Assembly: GCF_004379255.2 (NCBI RefSeq)
Contig: NC_056033.1
Coordinates: 37,784,719-37,848,718 of the forward strand
Reading direction: 5' to 3'
Source: Salvia splendens
Lineage: Eukaryota; Streptophyta; Magnoliopsida; Lamiales; Lamiaceae
DNA length: 64,000 nt
Shown here: positions 1 to 13,893 of the stretch, piece after piece
How positions within the stretch are numbered: the first letter of the stretch is position 1
Layout of the letters: every line of letters starts with the position of its first letter
Notes under the pieces: generated by a model
The model's input: only the letters and a program-made list of their open reading frames with translations
Database searches by the model: none
What the model was told of the DNA's origin: nothing
Translations under genes and position numbers: made by a program

Positions 1-1241
1 TGATCCTGAGGTCGCCGCACGGCTGATTTCGTCATCCGCTTTGGTCTTTCGAACATATCGGAATGTAGTTCGAAAATTTCCGCTCTTGACTTGTTCAGCG
101 GTACGAACTGAGCAGGCGGCTTCTCGGGGTTGAGACGGGGTCCCAATCTGTCTCGCACCGGAGCTCTTTGAATTCTTTCAAATGGAGTCCGGCGAGGATG
201 CCCCTGATCGCTATGATCGGGCTTCCTTCTGTCTCCTCGGGACGATGAGCTGTCTAACGACCGTTTGCGACGGTCTGCCTCATCGGCCCGGGAGTACTGG
301 TCCACAATGTCCCACATTTCCTGAGCTGTCTGCGGACCGCACTCAACGAGCTTCCTGTAGAGAGCTCCAGGCAGGATTCCATTTTGGAATGCCGAGATGA
401 CAAGCAGATCGTTGAGATCGTCTACTTGCAGGCATTCCTTGTGGAATCTTGTCATAAAGTCGCTGATTTTTTCGTCGCGACCTTGACGAATAGAAAGCAG
501 CTGAGCCGAAGTGATCCGGGCTTCTGCTTTCTGAAAGAACCTCCTGTGGAAAGCATCCATTAGATCTCGGTAGGATCTAATGCTGCCTTGAGGAAGGCTG
601 TCGAACCACCTTCTGGCGTTCCCGATGAGCAGCTCGGGGAACAGCTTGCACATGTGGACCTCGTTGAGACCCTGGTTCGCCATGTTATATTGATAGCGCC
701 CCAAGAAATCATGAGGATCCACGAGTCCGTCATAGGTTATCGACGGAGTTCGGTAGTTCCGCGGCAAAGGAGTTCGGGTGATATCGTCCGAGAACGGAGT
801 CTTTAATGCTCCGTACATGGCGAACCCGACATCTCTTCGGTACGGAGGAGATGGAGTTCTCCTGTGGTTCCGGTACCGAGGAGGAACAGGAACATGTCGG
901 GGTTGAGGATTCTTTCTCCTGGAAGACACGTCACTACTGCGGTAGTGACTTTCATGCCTAGATGAGGAGGGAGAATCCGTCGTTGTCTTCTCCGGCTGTT
1001 GGCTCTTCTGCAGGAAGGTTAAGAACTCCTCCTGCTTCTCGGCCAAGAACAGCTTGACAGCTTCATTTAAATCGGGCTGCTGGGAAGACTCGGTGCGATG
1101 ACTCCTGGAGTGGCTTGTTCCTTCTTCGTGAGAACCGGAGGTAGATGTCTCCCGAGGCCGTTTTTCAGACCTGCGAGCTGGACTAGCTTCCTCACGGTTA
1201 TCACGAACGGTATTATGGGTGTTATGTGATCTGGTATGCAT
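1..1241 (-). CDS. gag: Retrotransposon gag polyprotein, cut by the left window edge
   Basis: Reading the minus strand from the ATG at 1241 gives one open frame of about 413 codons that runs off the window at position 1 with no stop. The N-terminal third is polar and low-complexity (Ser/Arg/Glu-rich). From about residue 165 the protein matches the plant retrotransposon gag (capsid) family, with ARRWFDSLPQGSI, then SYRDLMDAFHRRF, then a QGRDEKISDFMTRF segment and the FQNGI...YRKLVE stretch. This is the structural protein that packages the element RNA. The start lies 60 bp inside the primer binding site, as expected for the first ORF of an LTR element. The C-terminal part seen here is basic. Any zinc knuckle, protease and pol would lie outside the window. 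The frame has no stops, so this copy may be fairly young. Family membership is inferred from recognised motifs. Confidence 0.85.
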   Translation of the reverse strand, partial: MHTRSHNTHNTVRDNREEASPARRSEKRPRETSTSGSHEEGTSHSRSHRTESSQQPDLNEAVKLFLAEKQEEFLTFLQKSQQPEKTTTDSPSSSRHESHYRSSDVSSRRKNPQPRHVPVPPRYRNHRRTPSPPYRRDVGFAMYGALKTPFSDDITRTPLPRNYRTPSITYDGLVDPHDFLGRYQYNMANQGLNEVHMCKLFPELLIGNARRWFDSLPQGSIRSYRDLMDAFHRRFFQKAEARITSAQLLSIRQGRDEKISDFMTRFHKECLQVDDLNDLLVISAFQNGILPGALYRKLVECGPQTAQEMWDIVDQYSRADEADRRKRSLDSSSSRGDRRKPDHSDQGHPRRTPFERIQRAPVRDRLGPRLNPEKPPAQFVPLNKSRAEIFELHSDMFERPKRMTKSAVRRPQD

Positions 1242-1300
1242 TTTTTTGGGGTGGAAAAAGGGTCAAAAATTCGCTTTATCACAAATTTGGTTCTCTGTTT

Positions 1301-1316
1301 CCCACAGACGGCGCCA
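1301..1316 (-). other. Primer binding site of the left retrotransposon
   Basis: On the minus strand TGGCGCCGTCTGTGGG begins one base after the proposed LTR end. The TGG start fits pairing with a tRNA 3' CCA, and this string with its GGCGCC core is a familiar post-LTR sequence in plant Ty3 elements. The exact tRNA was not assigned. Confidence 0.65.
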
Positions 1317-1317
1317 G

Positions 1318-1962
1318 TGATGGTTCCGCGAAAATTTGATGTTAGTGATGAATGCAGGAAGATGCAGATCACGACACAATGAATTTACGTGGTTCGATTT
1401 ACTGAGGTAAATCTACGTCCACGGGAAGAAAAGAGGGCAGAGTTGTATTGCTTGATCTGTTTTCTACAGCTTACAATACAGACTTGCTATTTTGTATTTT
1501 ATCTCTAGAGATCGAGAGAATGTAACCCTATCTATCTGATCTAGGTTCTATTTATACCAAGGACCAAGATCGTGGCATGCAGCTATTTACTAGGTAGTGG
1601 ATGTCGTGGAGATCGTGGCGATCTTGCATGGGTCCACTATCCTGCATGAGTTAATGACTGCTTGACACCACTAAATAGATCGTGGGTGTAGTGGAGGTCG
1701 TGGAGGTTCTGCATGAGTCCACTATCTCCCAGTTCGGTCGAATACTGAGACCGAACTGCTGAATTATTGCCGAGCAGCTTTTGCCGATCTGAGAGTAGAG
1801 CTTGATGCCGACCTGAGAGCAGAGTTTTTGGTTGGCTTTTACCGAGCTGTAGGCTGGGGCCGAACTCTTTGGTTGTGCCGAACTGAACTCTTTAGTCATG
1901 CCGAACTGATACTCTTTCTTGGGCTTTACTGCTGTTGGGCTTGTTTAGTACGTACTCCATCA
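1318..1962 (-). repeat. 5' LTR of the left Ty3-type retrotransposon
   Basis: On the minus strand the segment starts TGATGG (1962 downward) and ends CCATCA (1318), an inverted hexamer with the canonical TG...CA, giving about 645 bp. A TATA-like TATAAATAG lies at 1548-1556 on the minus strand, suitable as the LTR promoter, with a pyrimidine-rich stretch and AT-rich tail after it. The primer site and gag ORF follow in order. The partner LTR is outside the window, so the boundaries rest only on TG/CA and the primer site. The flank just outside is CTCTC; a matching target duplication cannot be checked here. Confidence 0.7.
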
Positions 1963-2314
1963 CTCTCAAATTAAACAGTAAAGCCATTAGTAATTTTTCC
2001 ACATGTTAATTAGCTATGAAGAAAAGCATAGACAATTAAAGCACAAACAAATGATGATTTAGCAGCTCCCTAGTAACTGTAAGAATCTAGTAAGGTTTTG
2101 GTTTGAATAACATAGATGAAAATTCCTTAGATTTCAACCTGCATCTATCACCACAATACATCAACATTGCACAGTGGTAGCTAGCAGCAGCTAATCAAAG
2201 AAATATTGCGGGGGCAAATTGTGTGTGTGTTTTGCAGGAACAAGATTGGGAATTTTTATATATTTGTGCTCCAATCAACAACACGATTGAGATAGGTAGG
2301 TGATGGAATCAGAA

Positions 2315-2512
2315 TTAATAAAATGAGTGAAAAGCAGTAGCAATCAAACCTACGGCAACGAAAGCGGAGATGGAGGCGAGGAAGCCATAGAGTTGAGAAA
2401 GCATGGATCCACGGAGGGATGGGGCATCGGAGTCTGATTTTGTTAGAGGAGTAGTCGCTGAATCCATTTCAATTTTCAATGGATTATGGGCTATTGCACT
2501 CTGCTCCTTCAC
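2315..2512 (-). CDS. Possible small single-pass membrane protein (hypothetical)
   Basis: Open frame of 65 codons from the ATG at 2512, with a second in-frame ATG 15 codons later (MDSATTPLT...) that would leave 50 residues. The C-terminal half (LYGFLASISAFVAVGLIATAF) is a clear hydrophobic segment and the N-terminal half is polar, so the product would be a tiny tail-anchored or single-pass protein. No family is recognised. The adjoining mobile-domain MULE begins 36 bp upstream of the first ATG, so if this is a gene its promoter has been displaced. It could equally be the first or last exon of a longer gene, or a chance ORF. Chosen because its composition looks like a real plant micro-membrane protein. 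Confidence 0.35.
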   Translation of the reverse strand: MKEQSAIAHNPLKIEMDSATTPLTKSDSDAPSLRGSMLSQLYGFLASISAFVAVGLIATAFHSFY

Positions 2513-2630
2513 TTCAACATTTCTATCTCAAATTTTACCTTTTCCTTGAGAAAATCGCGTATATAGGCCACTTGGCCTTTAAAATAACGTAAATGTACCC
2601 ATTTTGTTATCAATTCCATTTATGGGAAAA

Positions 2631-2855
2631 ACGCCGATGAAGTTGGCGTGTTTATAAGTAAAAACGCCAATAGTAATGGCGTGTCTTTACGCAAAAACGC
2701 CAACTATATTGGCGTTTTTTACTTGTGCCGTATTTTGGGCGTATTCTTTCCAATGATCATTACGTTAAAACACGCCAATGACATCGGCGTGTTTACAAGC
2801 AAAGACGCCAATAACATCGGCGTGTTTAAGCGAAAAACGCCAATTTGAGTGGCGT
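2631..2855. repeat. Left TIR array of six 19-bp palindromes, ~33-bp spacing
   Basis: Six copies of ACGCC-N9-GGCGT start at 2631, 2664, 2697, 2772, 2805 and 2837. Steps are 33, 33, 75, 33 and 32 bp. The centre is usually AATnnnATT-like, so each unit is an imperfect dyad flanked by A-runs on the left and T-runs on the right. The array makes up most of the inner TIR. Regular spacing near three helical turns suggests binding sites on one DNA face; that function is inference. Confidence 0.85.
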
Positions 2856-3505
2856 GTTTGAACAGACTGATATACCAGCAGCCTCCACCCCCAAATCGCG
2901 AAAACATCACAGCAGCCTCACACTTTGCGATTTTTCTCCAAGCAGCGCCAATCTCCGCGAATTCGCCCTCCTCTCCGTGATTTCACCCTCCATTCATCAA
3001 TCGGTGCTATTCTTCCCCAGATTCATATATTTTCTTCGGTTAGTATGCTTATCTTTTACATTATTAGAGTAATTGTTGGATAGTTAGCTAGGGTTTGTAA
3101 TGGGTTGTGAATTGAGTTGAAATATTATGCATTTTGGATTGTTTGAATGACATTAGTGTTGATTATTATGTTGGATTATTTGGATTTAAGTGAATTTATA
3201 TATAAAATTGATTATAAACCTAAACCCTAGGGTTGTTATAGCAAAAAAATTGGGCAAATTGATTTGGTTTATGTGGGTTTTGGTTGATGTATATTGTTAG
3301 GCTGGGCAATTTGAAATTGGACAAATTGAATTTGTTAGGTTGGACAAATTTGTAATTGAAATTGTCAATTTTGTGTAGATGAATTGTGTTATGATTTTGG
3401 ATGTGAAATGTTGTGTAGGTGAATTTGTGTATTGTATGTAATTATTGAAATGATTTATGTTTGGTAAATGTTAAATTTGGATTATGAATGCTGTGTAGGT
3501 AAATT

Positions 3506-5623
3506 ATGGCATCATCTTCGACTTCTGCTCGTCGGCTTGCGTGTGGTCCTGCGGATCCTTCTGTACTGTATCTTCAGAGACAACACGTCTCTAATAACAT
3601 ATGGGCAGGAGTTCCATCCGAATACGTACGCTGCCGACGATATGAAGGAATAATTTGGAATGTTCTCATACATCATTGTGTTCTGGCACTAGTGGACCAG
3701 ATGGGGTTCGGCGGTGTCAGCCAAAGGAAATTGACCACCATCTGATCACCGCTTTGATTGAACGTTGGAGGCCAGAGACTCACACGTTTCACTTCCCAGT
3801 CGGTGAAGCGACTGTAACATTGGAAGACGTGGAGGTTTTATGTGGCCTGAAAGTTGATTGAGAGGCTGTGACGGGTTACATCCCCCCGACACAACCAGGA
3901 TATTGGCAGGACAGGTGTTTGGATTTTCTAGGATTCATACCGGACGCATCCGAGTTGAAGGAAATGGCTTTTAAGCAGACAAGCTTATCGCGTCAATTGA
4001 GGATTGAGCTGAATGATGAGCACGAACACAACATATATGCTCAGCGGGCTCGTATCTACTGTCTGCTATTACTTGGTGGTCTGATGATCCCGAATGCCAC
4101 CGGAAATAAAATTCCGTTCTTCTACTTGCAATTTTTCATGGATATAGAACGGTGTTCTACCTATAGCTGGGGTGGTGCGACGCTTGCTTGCTTGTACCAC
4201 AATTTGTGTGAAGCTGCCGTTGCTAAGAGGACGGATGTCGGGGGAGCCTTAACTCTATTACAGCTGTGGGCTTGGGAGAGAATCCCAAATATTAGACCGA
4301 GGATGCTAGATCCCGTGCATACAGACTATCTACCATGTGCAAGCGCGTAAGTTGTTCACTAATTCATTTTTTAAGCTTTATGTTCATCAATCTTCGAGTT
4401 ATTCGCTCATAATTTACATTTTGTAGATGGAATGGTCCGGAGTCATATGTAAAAGCACCCGGACATTGTATTGAAAATTTCCGAGATCAGTTCTCCATGA
4501 CGCATGCCAACCAGGTACTTCATATACTTATAAATTGTTTTTTGTTTGTTGTTTTTTATTGAAATTAATTTGAATAAATTTGTGTTACATGTAGTTTATT
4601 TGGATGCCTTATCTCCAACGGCAGTTGCCGGAAAGTTGTGATGCCGGTCGTCCTGTATGGATGTCGATAACAACGCTTATTTGCTGGAATCTGGCTGAGC
4701 CACACCTACCACACCGAGTGTTGCGCCAATTTGGGATTGTCCAACCGTATATCCCGCAACTCCCCCGGTTCCACAGTACTGATTTTGCGAAACAGGATCG
4801 CCGTGGAAAAGCTGGTCGAAATTGGGTTGATTGGCACGCCAATTATATACAGGAGTGGGACAACATGCACTTTTTGGTGTGGACTGATCTGGAGTACAGT
4901 GATGAGCCTGTTGCAACCGAAGAATATATGGATTGGTTTCGGCAGATAACTGTGGTGTATTTAACCAAACCCGGTGTGCATGCTGAACAGGGCTTCCACG
5001 AAACGGCATCTTCTCATAGATTCGCGGTAAATTATTCATACTTAACCAAACCCTAGTTAATTATTTAAATTCATATTATGATATGTATTTAACTTTGATA
5101 ATTGTAGGTGGAGACACTTCACAACGTGCGCCACTTTCTAAGTGGCCAAGATACGACAGAACATCCGGCTTTGGGAACCATTTCGAGGATGATTGAAGAA
5201 GGACTGCGGATATCCGGGGAGGCTGAGCGGATGGACTACCGTCCTTCGCAGCGCTCTGCAATGGACGTGGACGTACCCGTAAGGCAAAAGGCAAAACGAC
5301 GAACCAAAAAGAAAACCGCCTGCGGAGAGTCGTCATCTCAGCCCGTACACCGCTCCGATGACGATTTTGTGGAACCACCTCCACCTAGATCTGCAGTTCG
5401 AGGCCGTCATTCTGTCAGCCACACCGGTGGTACCGGCGACGACATTGGCCTCAGTGATGTCCCCACTTCTCCACCACGGTCGTCTGTGCAAGATGACTTT
5501 TTTGGGGTGGATCTAGAGAACGCTGTTGTTCAATATACTCCTCCCTCAAGGATCCCTAGATCTACATCCAAAATTGGGAAGGGGATACGGGGTTTGTTTA
5601 TGCGGAAACGGCGAGATGATTAA
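3506..5623 (+). pseudogene. Plant mobile domain (MAIN-like) gene, disabled by a frameshift and a stop
   Basis: Four exons can be drawn: 3506-4346, 4427-4514, 4595-5026 and 5108-5623, all with GT-AG introns of about 80 bp that keep frame. Exon 1 encodes the aminotransferase-like plant mobile domain ([19 protein letters not shown], then DVEVLCGL, then GYIPPTQPGYWQDRCLDFLG); exon 3 carries PYLQRQLP...VWMSITTLICW. The C-terminal tail is basic (KAKRRTKKK, FMRKRRDD) and could be nuclear-targeting. Two lesions break it: a frame shift near 3735 between GFGGV and [12 protein letters not shown], and TGA at 3859-3861 where the family normally continues through GL.VDG.AVTGY. All splice sites and the rest of the frame are kept, so inactivation looks recent. 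Domesticated relatives act in genome stability and silencing; the element-borne role is unknown. Confidence 0.8.
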
Positions 5624-5771
5624 ACTAATTTGATACTTTCTATTGATATTGGTGGTTTTTCATTGATTTGAACTCGTTATATTAGCAATTTGATAAATCC
5701 TCTTTTTACACGTATTCATATTGATATTTTGAACTCTTTATATTACTTATTGGTCGACGATAGGAACAAAC

Positions 5772-5837
5772 ACGCCATTCCCAGTTGGCCTTTTTATGTC
5801 ACTAAGATTTTGTATAAAACGCCACTCCAATTGGCGT
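5772..5837. repeat. Two extra palindrome units just 3' of the mobile domain gene
   Basis: Units of the same ACGCC-N9-GGCGT pattern start at 5772 (right arm degenerate, GGCCT) and 5819 (perfect arms), 47 bp apart. They lie about 150 bp after the stop codon and well inside the element, some 480 bp from the right TIR array. Confidence 0.75.
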
Positions 5838-6319
5838 TTTTAACTTGGGAAAAATTTTGCCAAATTTTCCTACGTTAATGTCAAACACAAATATTGGTTA
5901 AAAATATTTCTTTACAGTACACTACAATATATACTACAACATATAATACCATAACAATTGGTCAAAATATTTCTATTAATTACAATACAATTTATAATAC
6001 TATAACAATCCATCAAATAATTATATAAATTACACAACAATATATACTATCATAATAATCCATCAAATATTGGTAGACTAATGTTTGGAAGAATGAGTTA
6101 AAAATTAGCTATACTAACTGATTGCGAGTACTAATATTTGAAGAAATGAACCAAAATAGAAATCTACACGCTTCAATCCACCACCGGGTTGACCCGACCA
6201 AGGCAAGCGTTTTCGCGTTTTTCAGCTGTGGGAAGGTTTTTCGTGTTTTGGGGAGGGAGGGAATGTGACGAGGGTCTGCGATTTTGGGGGAGATCTGAGA
6301 AATATGGTTCAACCAAAAA

Positions 6320-6544
6320 ACGCCGATCAGGTTGGCATTTTTTATTTAAACACGCCAATGACCTTGGCGTTTTATATCTTAAAGACGCCATCCAGATTGG
6401 CGTGTTCAAATTTAAGTATTTTGGTTAAAAATACGAGCAAGATACGGTGCCATTGTAAAACGCCAACATAGTTGGCGTTTTTGCCTAAAGACACGCCAAT
6501 ACTATTGGCGTTTTTACTTATAAACACGCCAACTTCATCGGCGT
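6320..6544. repeat. Right TIR array of six 19-bp palindromes, mirror of the left array
   Basis: Units start at 6320 (right arm GGCAT), 6352, 6385, 6460, 6493 and 6526. Steps of 32, 33, 75, 33 and 33 bp are the exact mirror image of the left array, showing that the arrays belong to the inverted repeats and not to independent expansion. Confidence 0.85.
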
Positions 6545-6635
6545 TTTTCCCATAAATGGAATTGATAACAAAATGAGTACATTTACGTTATTTTAAAGGC
6601 CAAGTGGCCTATATACGCGATTTTCTCTTTTCCTC

Positions 6636-7130
6636 TTTCCAATTATATATGGACATTTCTAATTATTTGATATTATGAAACACATAAAATCAAGCATAAT
6701 TATACTAATAAAATTATCTTAAATACTTATCTGTCCAATTAATAGTTAGTTAAATAAATAAATAATTATCTTAGGTTGGGTTCAACACATAGCTAGGGTT
6801 GTAAGTTATATTTTATTACATTATTAGACAAATTCATCAAAGCATAAATAATGGTATTATTACTATATTTATAAATTGATGCAATTGGAATTCATCGAAT
6901 GGTTATATGTAGGAGTAGATAAATTTATAGTTTAAATTTTAATTTTAATCTTGGAGGAGTATTATTTATTTTATACTGTTGATTACTTCATCCATTCTTA
7001 AACAACAAGCTGCACTATGGTTTTTTCAACAAAAATAGTTAGTATAATATGAATAGAGGAAGAGACTCATCTTAATGATAAATGATAATGACTAATGACA
7101 CTACTAATTTATAGTAGTAGTAATATGCCC
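6636..7130. other. AT-rich spacer
   Basis: Between the MULE and the next element. Very AT-rich with frequent TTATTA/ATAATA runs. No gene, RNA or repeat boundary recognised on either strand. Confidence 0.5.
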
Positions 7131-8243
7131 TGTGCGAGGAGAAAAAAATTCCCTAGTCCATTTATACCACATGGCAATCCTATCTGGTATGTCACACTAA
7201 TAATATCTTGCCAAATGGAAATATATAGCATACATGGCCAAATGATTATAATGGCATAATATGATGTTTTACAGAAAATTTTATAATTCCCATATATAAC
7301 ATACAGCTATATATACACACAATACATTAAATTATTAATTGTTCATTTCAATTAAAAAAGTTAAGCACACTTTTGTATTATGCTTTTTTTTCTTTGTTTT
7401 TTTCCCTGTGTACATATTTATTCATTTTTTATAGTTCATCACATCATTTTCTATGTATCAAAATCTGGTCTTTTTTAAGTAAAGTAAATATATTCTTGAC
7501 TATATTTATAATTTATTGTTATATCTTTATGTATTTTTAATTTTTATCTTCATTATTTTATAATTATTTTTTACAGTTAAGTAACTATAAATTAAAGACC
7601 ACATATTTATGCCACTAAAGTTTTATCTTCTAAGATTTGTGTTGATGTTTCTTTATTAAGATAATCTTATTTTAATTGCATAAAATAGGATTGTAATCCT
7701 TAATTTGAATACCCTATTAAATAGTTGTCTATTGTATAAAATTATAAAATCCATCAGATCATGTTATTATTATTAAGTATTAACTATCTTAATCAATATT
7801 TTAACCTAACATAGTATACAGTTTATGTGTAATGCTAAATTGAAAAAAATAGAACTTCATTGTATAGTCATTCATATATTAAACTTATTGTGTGCGTTGC
7901 TAATATAGTATAATTTTATGTATATATCAATAAAAAAGATAAATATCCCCATAAAATAAATAAATATAATATATATTTTATATATCAATATATAAGAATA
8001 GCAGTCTCGATTAATAAATTGGTGGTGCAATATGATAATTATTTTAGTGCAATATTATAATCATTTTATATATGAGAATTATAAAATTTTCCTTAAAACA
8101 TCATATTATGCTATTATAATAATTTGGCCATGTATGCTATATATTTCCATTTGGCAAGATTTTATTAGTGAGACATACCAAATAGGATTGTCACGTGGTT
8201 GGTATATATGGACTATGGGAATTTTTTCTCATGTGAGAGTGGA
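7131..8243. mobile_element. Non-coding ~1.1-kb element with ~175-bp terminal inverted repeats
   Basis: The segment 7131-7310 (GAGGAGAAAAAAATTCCCTA...) reappears inverted at about 8069-8243. Long shared blocks include CATACATGGCCAAAT / ATTTGGCCATGTATG and TTCCATTTGGCAAGAT in the right arm. The interior (7311-8068) is AT-rich with no credible ORF. This is the plan of a non-autonomous DNA transposon with long TIRs (Mutator-like or foldback). No clear target duplication was found, so the superfamily is open. The open frame at 8032-8283 lies in the right arm and is not a gene. Confidence 0.6.
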
Positions 8244-8867
8244 GAAAATGGTAAGTCATACTAGTATAATAAAAAAAACTTAATAAATTGAAATAACAAG
8301 GAAACATTTGTAGGCCTTTATCCATAAACATAATTATTTTTTGTCGATGTACTACTAAAATAGCATAAAAACCTAGCAGTACTTATTTAGCTGCATAAAG
8401 AGTAGATTAAATTAGTATTGAGCATTGAGCATCATTCCACACAAGTTAGTGTATTTAAAATAATTTATATAAAAGCTAGTACTATTATTAATGTTATGAC
8501 CAATAATAAATAACAAGTCCAAAATGAGCTAAATCCTACATCTGTCGTGAAAATTCGACGAATCTGAACAGAATATATAGCTCATATTAAACTGCATTGT
8601 TTTCGCTATATTGGATAGCATAATCCCTCTCATGATTTGAATAATAAGAGACATTCCTCATTATATACACCATGATTAGAATGTCGAATTTATTTTTCAT
8701 TATTTACTAATTACCATACCTAACTAATCTTGGACTCTTGGTAATAAAATTATTTAGTTTAATCCGTGAGTAAAAGTAAAATACGCGACAAAACCCGACT
8801 TTTATTTGGATATAAAAATCACAGAGATTGAAAAGCAGAAAATCAAGATCATTTCTCTCTGTCTCTA

Positions 8868-8877
8868 TCTATAAATA
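8868..8877 (+). promoter_or_regulatory. TATA box of the UMP-CMP kinase gene
   Basis: TCTATAAATA sits about 30 bp before a pyrimidine-rich leader (CCTCTCCGCTGATCTCCACTTCTCC). The untranslated first exon would end at 8970, followed by a donor GTGAGA at 8971 and an acceptor AG at 10017-10018 just before the ATG. A leader intron of about 1.05 kb is common in plant housekeeping genes. Confidence 0.6.
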
Positions 8878-10031
8878 CAGAGCATATTGATTTTTAGCTG
8901 CTTGTCCTCTCCGCTGATCTCCACTTCTCCACAAGTTTCCCTCGATCTTGGAATTTTGCACAAAATCAAGGTGAGACAAGAGTTGATTCTCTAGATTCTC
9001 TTCAATTTCTTCATCCAAACCACTTTACATTAATCTTCTTTGTCTAAATTTTGGTGAGGAGTCGTGCAGAAAGTTAATTCCGTGACCTCCCCTTTTGTAA
9101 AGATACGATTTTTTTGGTTTGTTTTCTTATCGCTCGTTTTGTGAGTATGAAATTTGATTCCTTATGAAATATTTTATACTTGGTTAGCTGTTTCGAAGTA
9201 ATCTAGTAATCCTTGAACTTAACTACTTCGTATTAGGATTTCTACATATTCTGTTCATTTATTAAAAAAGAATCTGATCATTTTTATATTGACACGGTTT
9301 TTGCTTGGTGTAAATTGGAATTTTTTTTATTTGGATAAGATGTAATCTGCATTTAGTAGCAAATGGTTGTCTGGATTGTAATCCCATTTCTTTTAGTACA
9401 ACAAAAAGTTAGGTATATGTTTTATGAAAAAATGAATTGTGTTTCTCTTCAAACTATAAAATAGGCTCTGGAGATTGAACTTTTCATCATTGAATTTCCT
9501 TTTTGTAATCTTCTCAAAGACCTTCATGCATCCTTTTGAGCATATCTATACGAGGTTCGCTTTCATGTTACTGTAATTACTAGCAATTGTTGCTAAAAAA
9601 GAGTTCCTTGTCATTTGCATCTTTTGCTTTGGTCATGCGATAACGTTATTTAACCTTCAACCTGTGTCATGTTTTCATACTTCTCTGTGATGCCATGACA
9701 TATGATCACTGTTTTAACGGAAAATATTTTCTGAATTTTATACTTAAAAATCACATAAAGTTTTCGATGGTTACATACATTGGTCAATTTTCTTAGCTCT
9801 GAAATTATCTTCATTGATTGTTTGAGGCTGTCTTCTATTGTAGAAATAGCCACTCACCCTCCTAAAATGACTTATAAGAGGGGAGGGTTATCCAAACTTA
9901 TATACTAAAAGAGATAGAATCATTATCCAACAGCTATGCTATTCTTCTTATTTGATTGATTTTTATGCTAAACAAAACCATGCATCTGACCGTATGTTAC
10001 ATATGTGCTTGCATGTAGACACTTCTGAGGC

Positions 10032-13188
<3,157 letters not shown>

Positions 13189-13627
13189 AGACACTGCTTA
13201 TTATTGCATTTGATTCCAGCATAGGTACTATCTATTCTAGTTTTACATTTGTTGACAGTCTGTTTCAACCAAAAATTTAAAAGCTTAAAAATGGTGAAAG
13301 GTAACGCCATTTTATTTCAGTCTCGTAGTTCATTTCAGAACTGCATGTTGAACGCGATATTGAATCGGGGGTCTCGATCCCATGAGAATATACACGATGC
13401 TTATGTTTTGTTTTGACTCATGAGGTTAAATACTTGAATGTAAGTTGAAATCTTCTTATTGCATTTGCAGGTGGTTTGAGATGTTAATGGTGTCATTTGT
13501 TAATGTTAAGATTTTGATTATTTCTGAGAGGAGGCTTTATTGTAATGCAATTGTTATAGTTCATCAGTGGCCAATCATGTGGTCAAACCCTGTTTTTCTT
13601 TTGGTTTCATGTTGCTAATATAAATTA

Positions 13628-13757
13628 CTCCATCCGTCCACGAAAAATAAGGCACTTTCATTTTCTGCGAAAAAATGATAATAAATAGTTAAAGTGGAGA
13701 GAAAGTAAAGTATGAAAGAGAATAATGTAGAGAAGTTTCGTGGACCATAGTTGAATT
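13628..13757. mobile_element. Stowaway-like MITE remnant
   Basis: Begins TACTCCATCCGTCCACGAAAAATA, the classic Tc1/mariner Stowaway-type terminus, and ends near AGTTTCGTGGACCATAG, a degenerate inverted match of the start. About 130 bp, AT-rich, no ORF. It lies in the 3' flank of the kinase gene. Confidence 0.6.
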
Positions 13758-13893
13758 AATAATCAAGTTAAAATTATGATAAAATTACAAAAAAAGAAGA
13801 GAAAGTAGAAAAGAAACAATCATGTGGTCACCTAAGAGAAGCATTGCATATTGGAAAGGAGAGGATAACAATAATCGATTCTCATTATTTAGA

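Larger units (their letters stand above)
2548..6627 (+). mobile_element. Mutator-like element with long palindromic TIRs carrying a plant mobile domain gene
   Basis: The ends are long inverted repeats: GAGAAAATCGCGTATATAGG at 2548 reappears inverted at 6627, and the match continues with few changes for about 190 bp, then in weaker form to about 300 bp. An 8-bp direct repeat CTTTTCCT (2539-2546 and 6627-6634, overlapping the right end by one base) resembles the 8-9-bp target duplication of Mutator elements. Inside lies one gene (plant mobile domain, 3506-5623) and no recognisable transposase, so the copy is probably non-autonomous. Mobile-domain genes are known passengers of Mutator-like and Ty3 elements in plants. 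Non-gene parts (2860-3500, 5630-6310) are AT-rich with no other ORF of note. Confidence 0.8.

Noticed and set aside
182..806. Plus-strand open frames at 182-400 and 588-806
   Set aside because: They lie on the opposite strand of the gag frame, whose protein has recognised capsid motifs.
2631..2855. Evenly spaced repeats suggested a CRISPR array
   Set aside because: The units are short dyads with variable centres, in mirror copies at both ends of a plant transposon; no spacers of CRISPR type, no cas genes, eukaryotic setting.
2648..2910. Short ORFs with KNANxxGVF repeats on both strands
   Set aside because: They are translations of the palindrome array in the TIR.
4609..5384. Minus-strand ORFs across the mobile domain exons
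   Set aside because: Shadows of exons 3 and 4, which have the family motifs on the plus strand.
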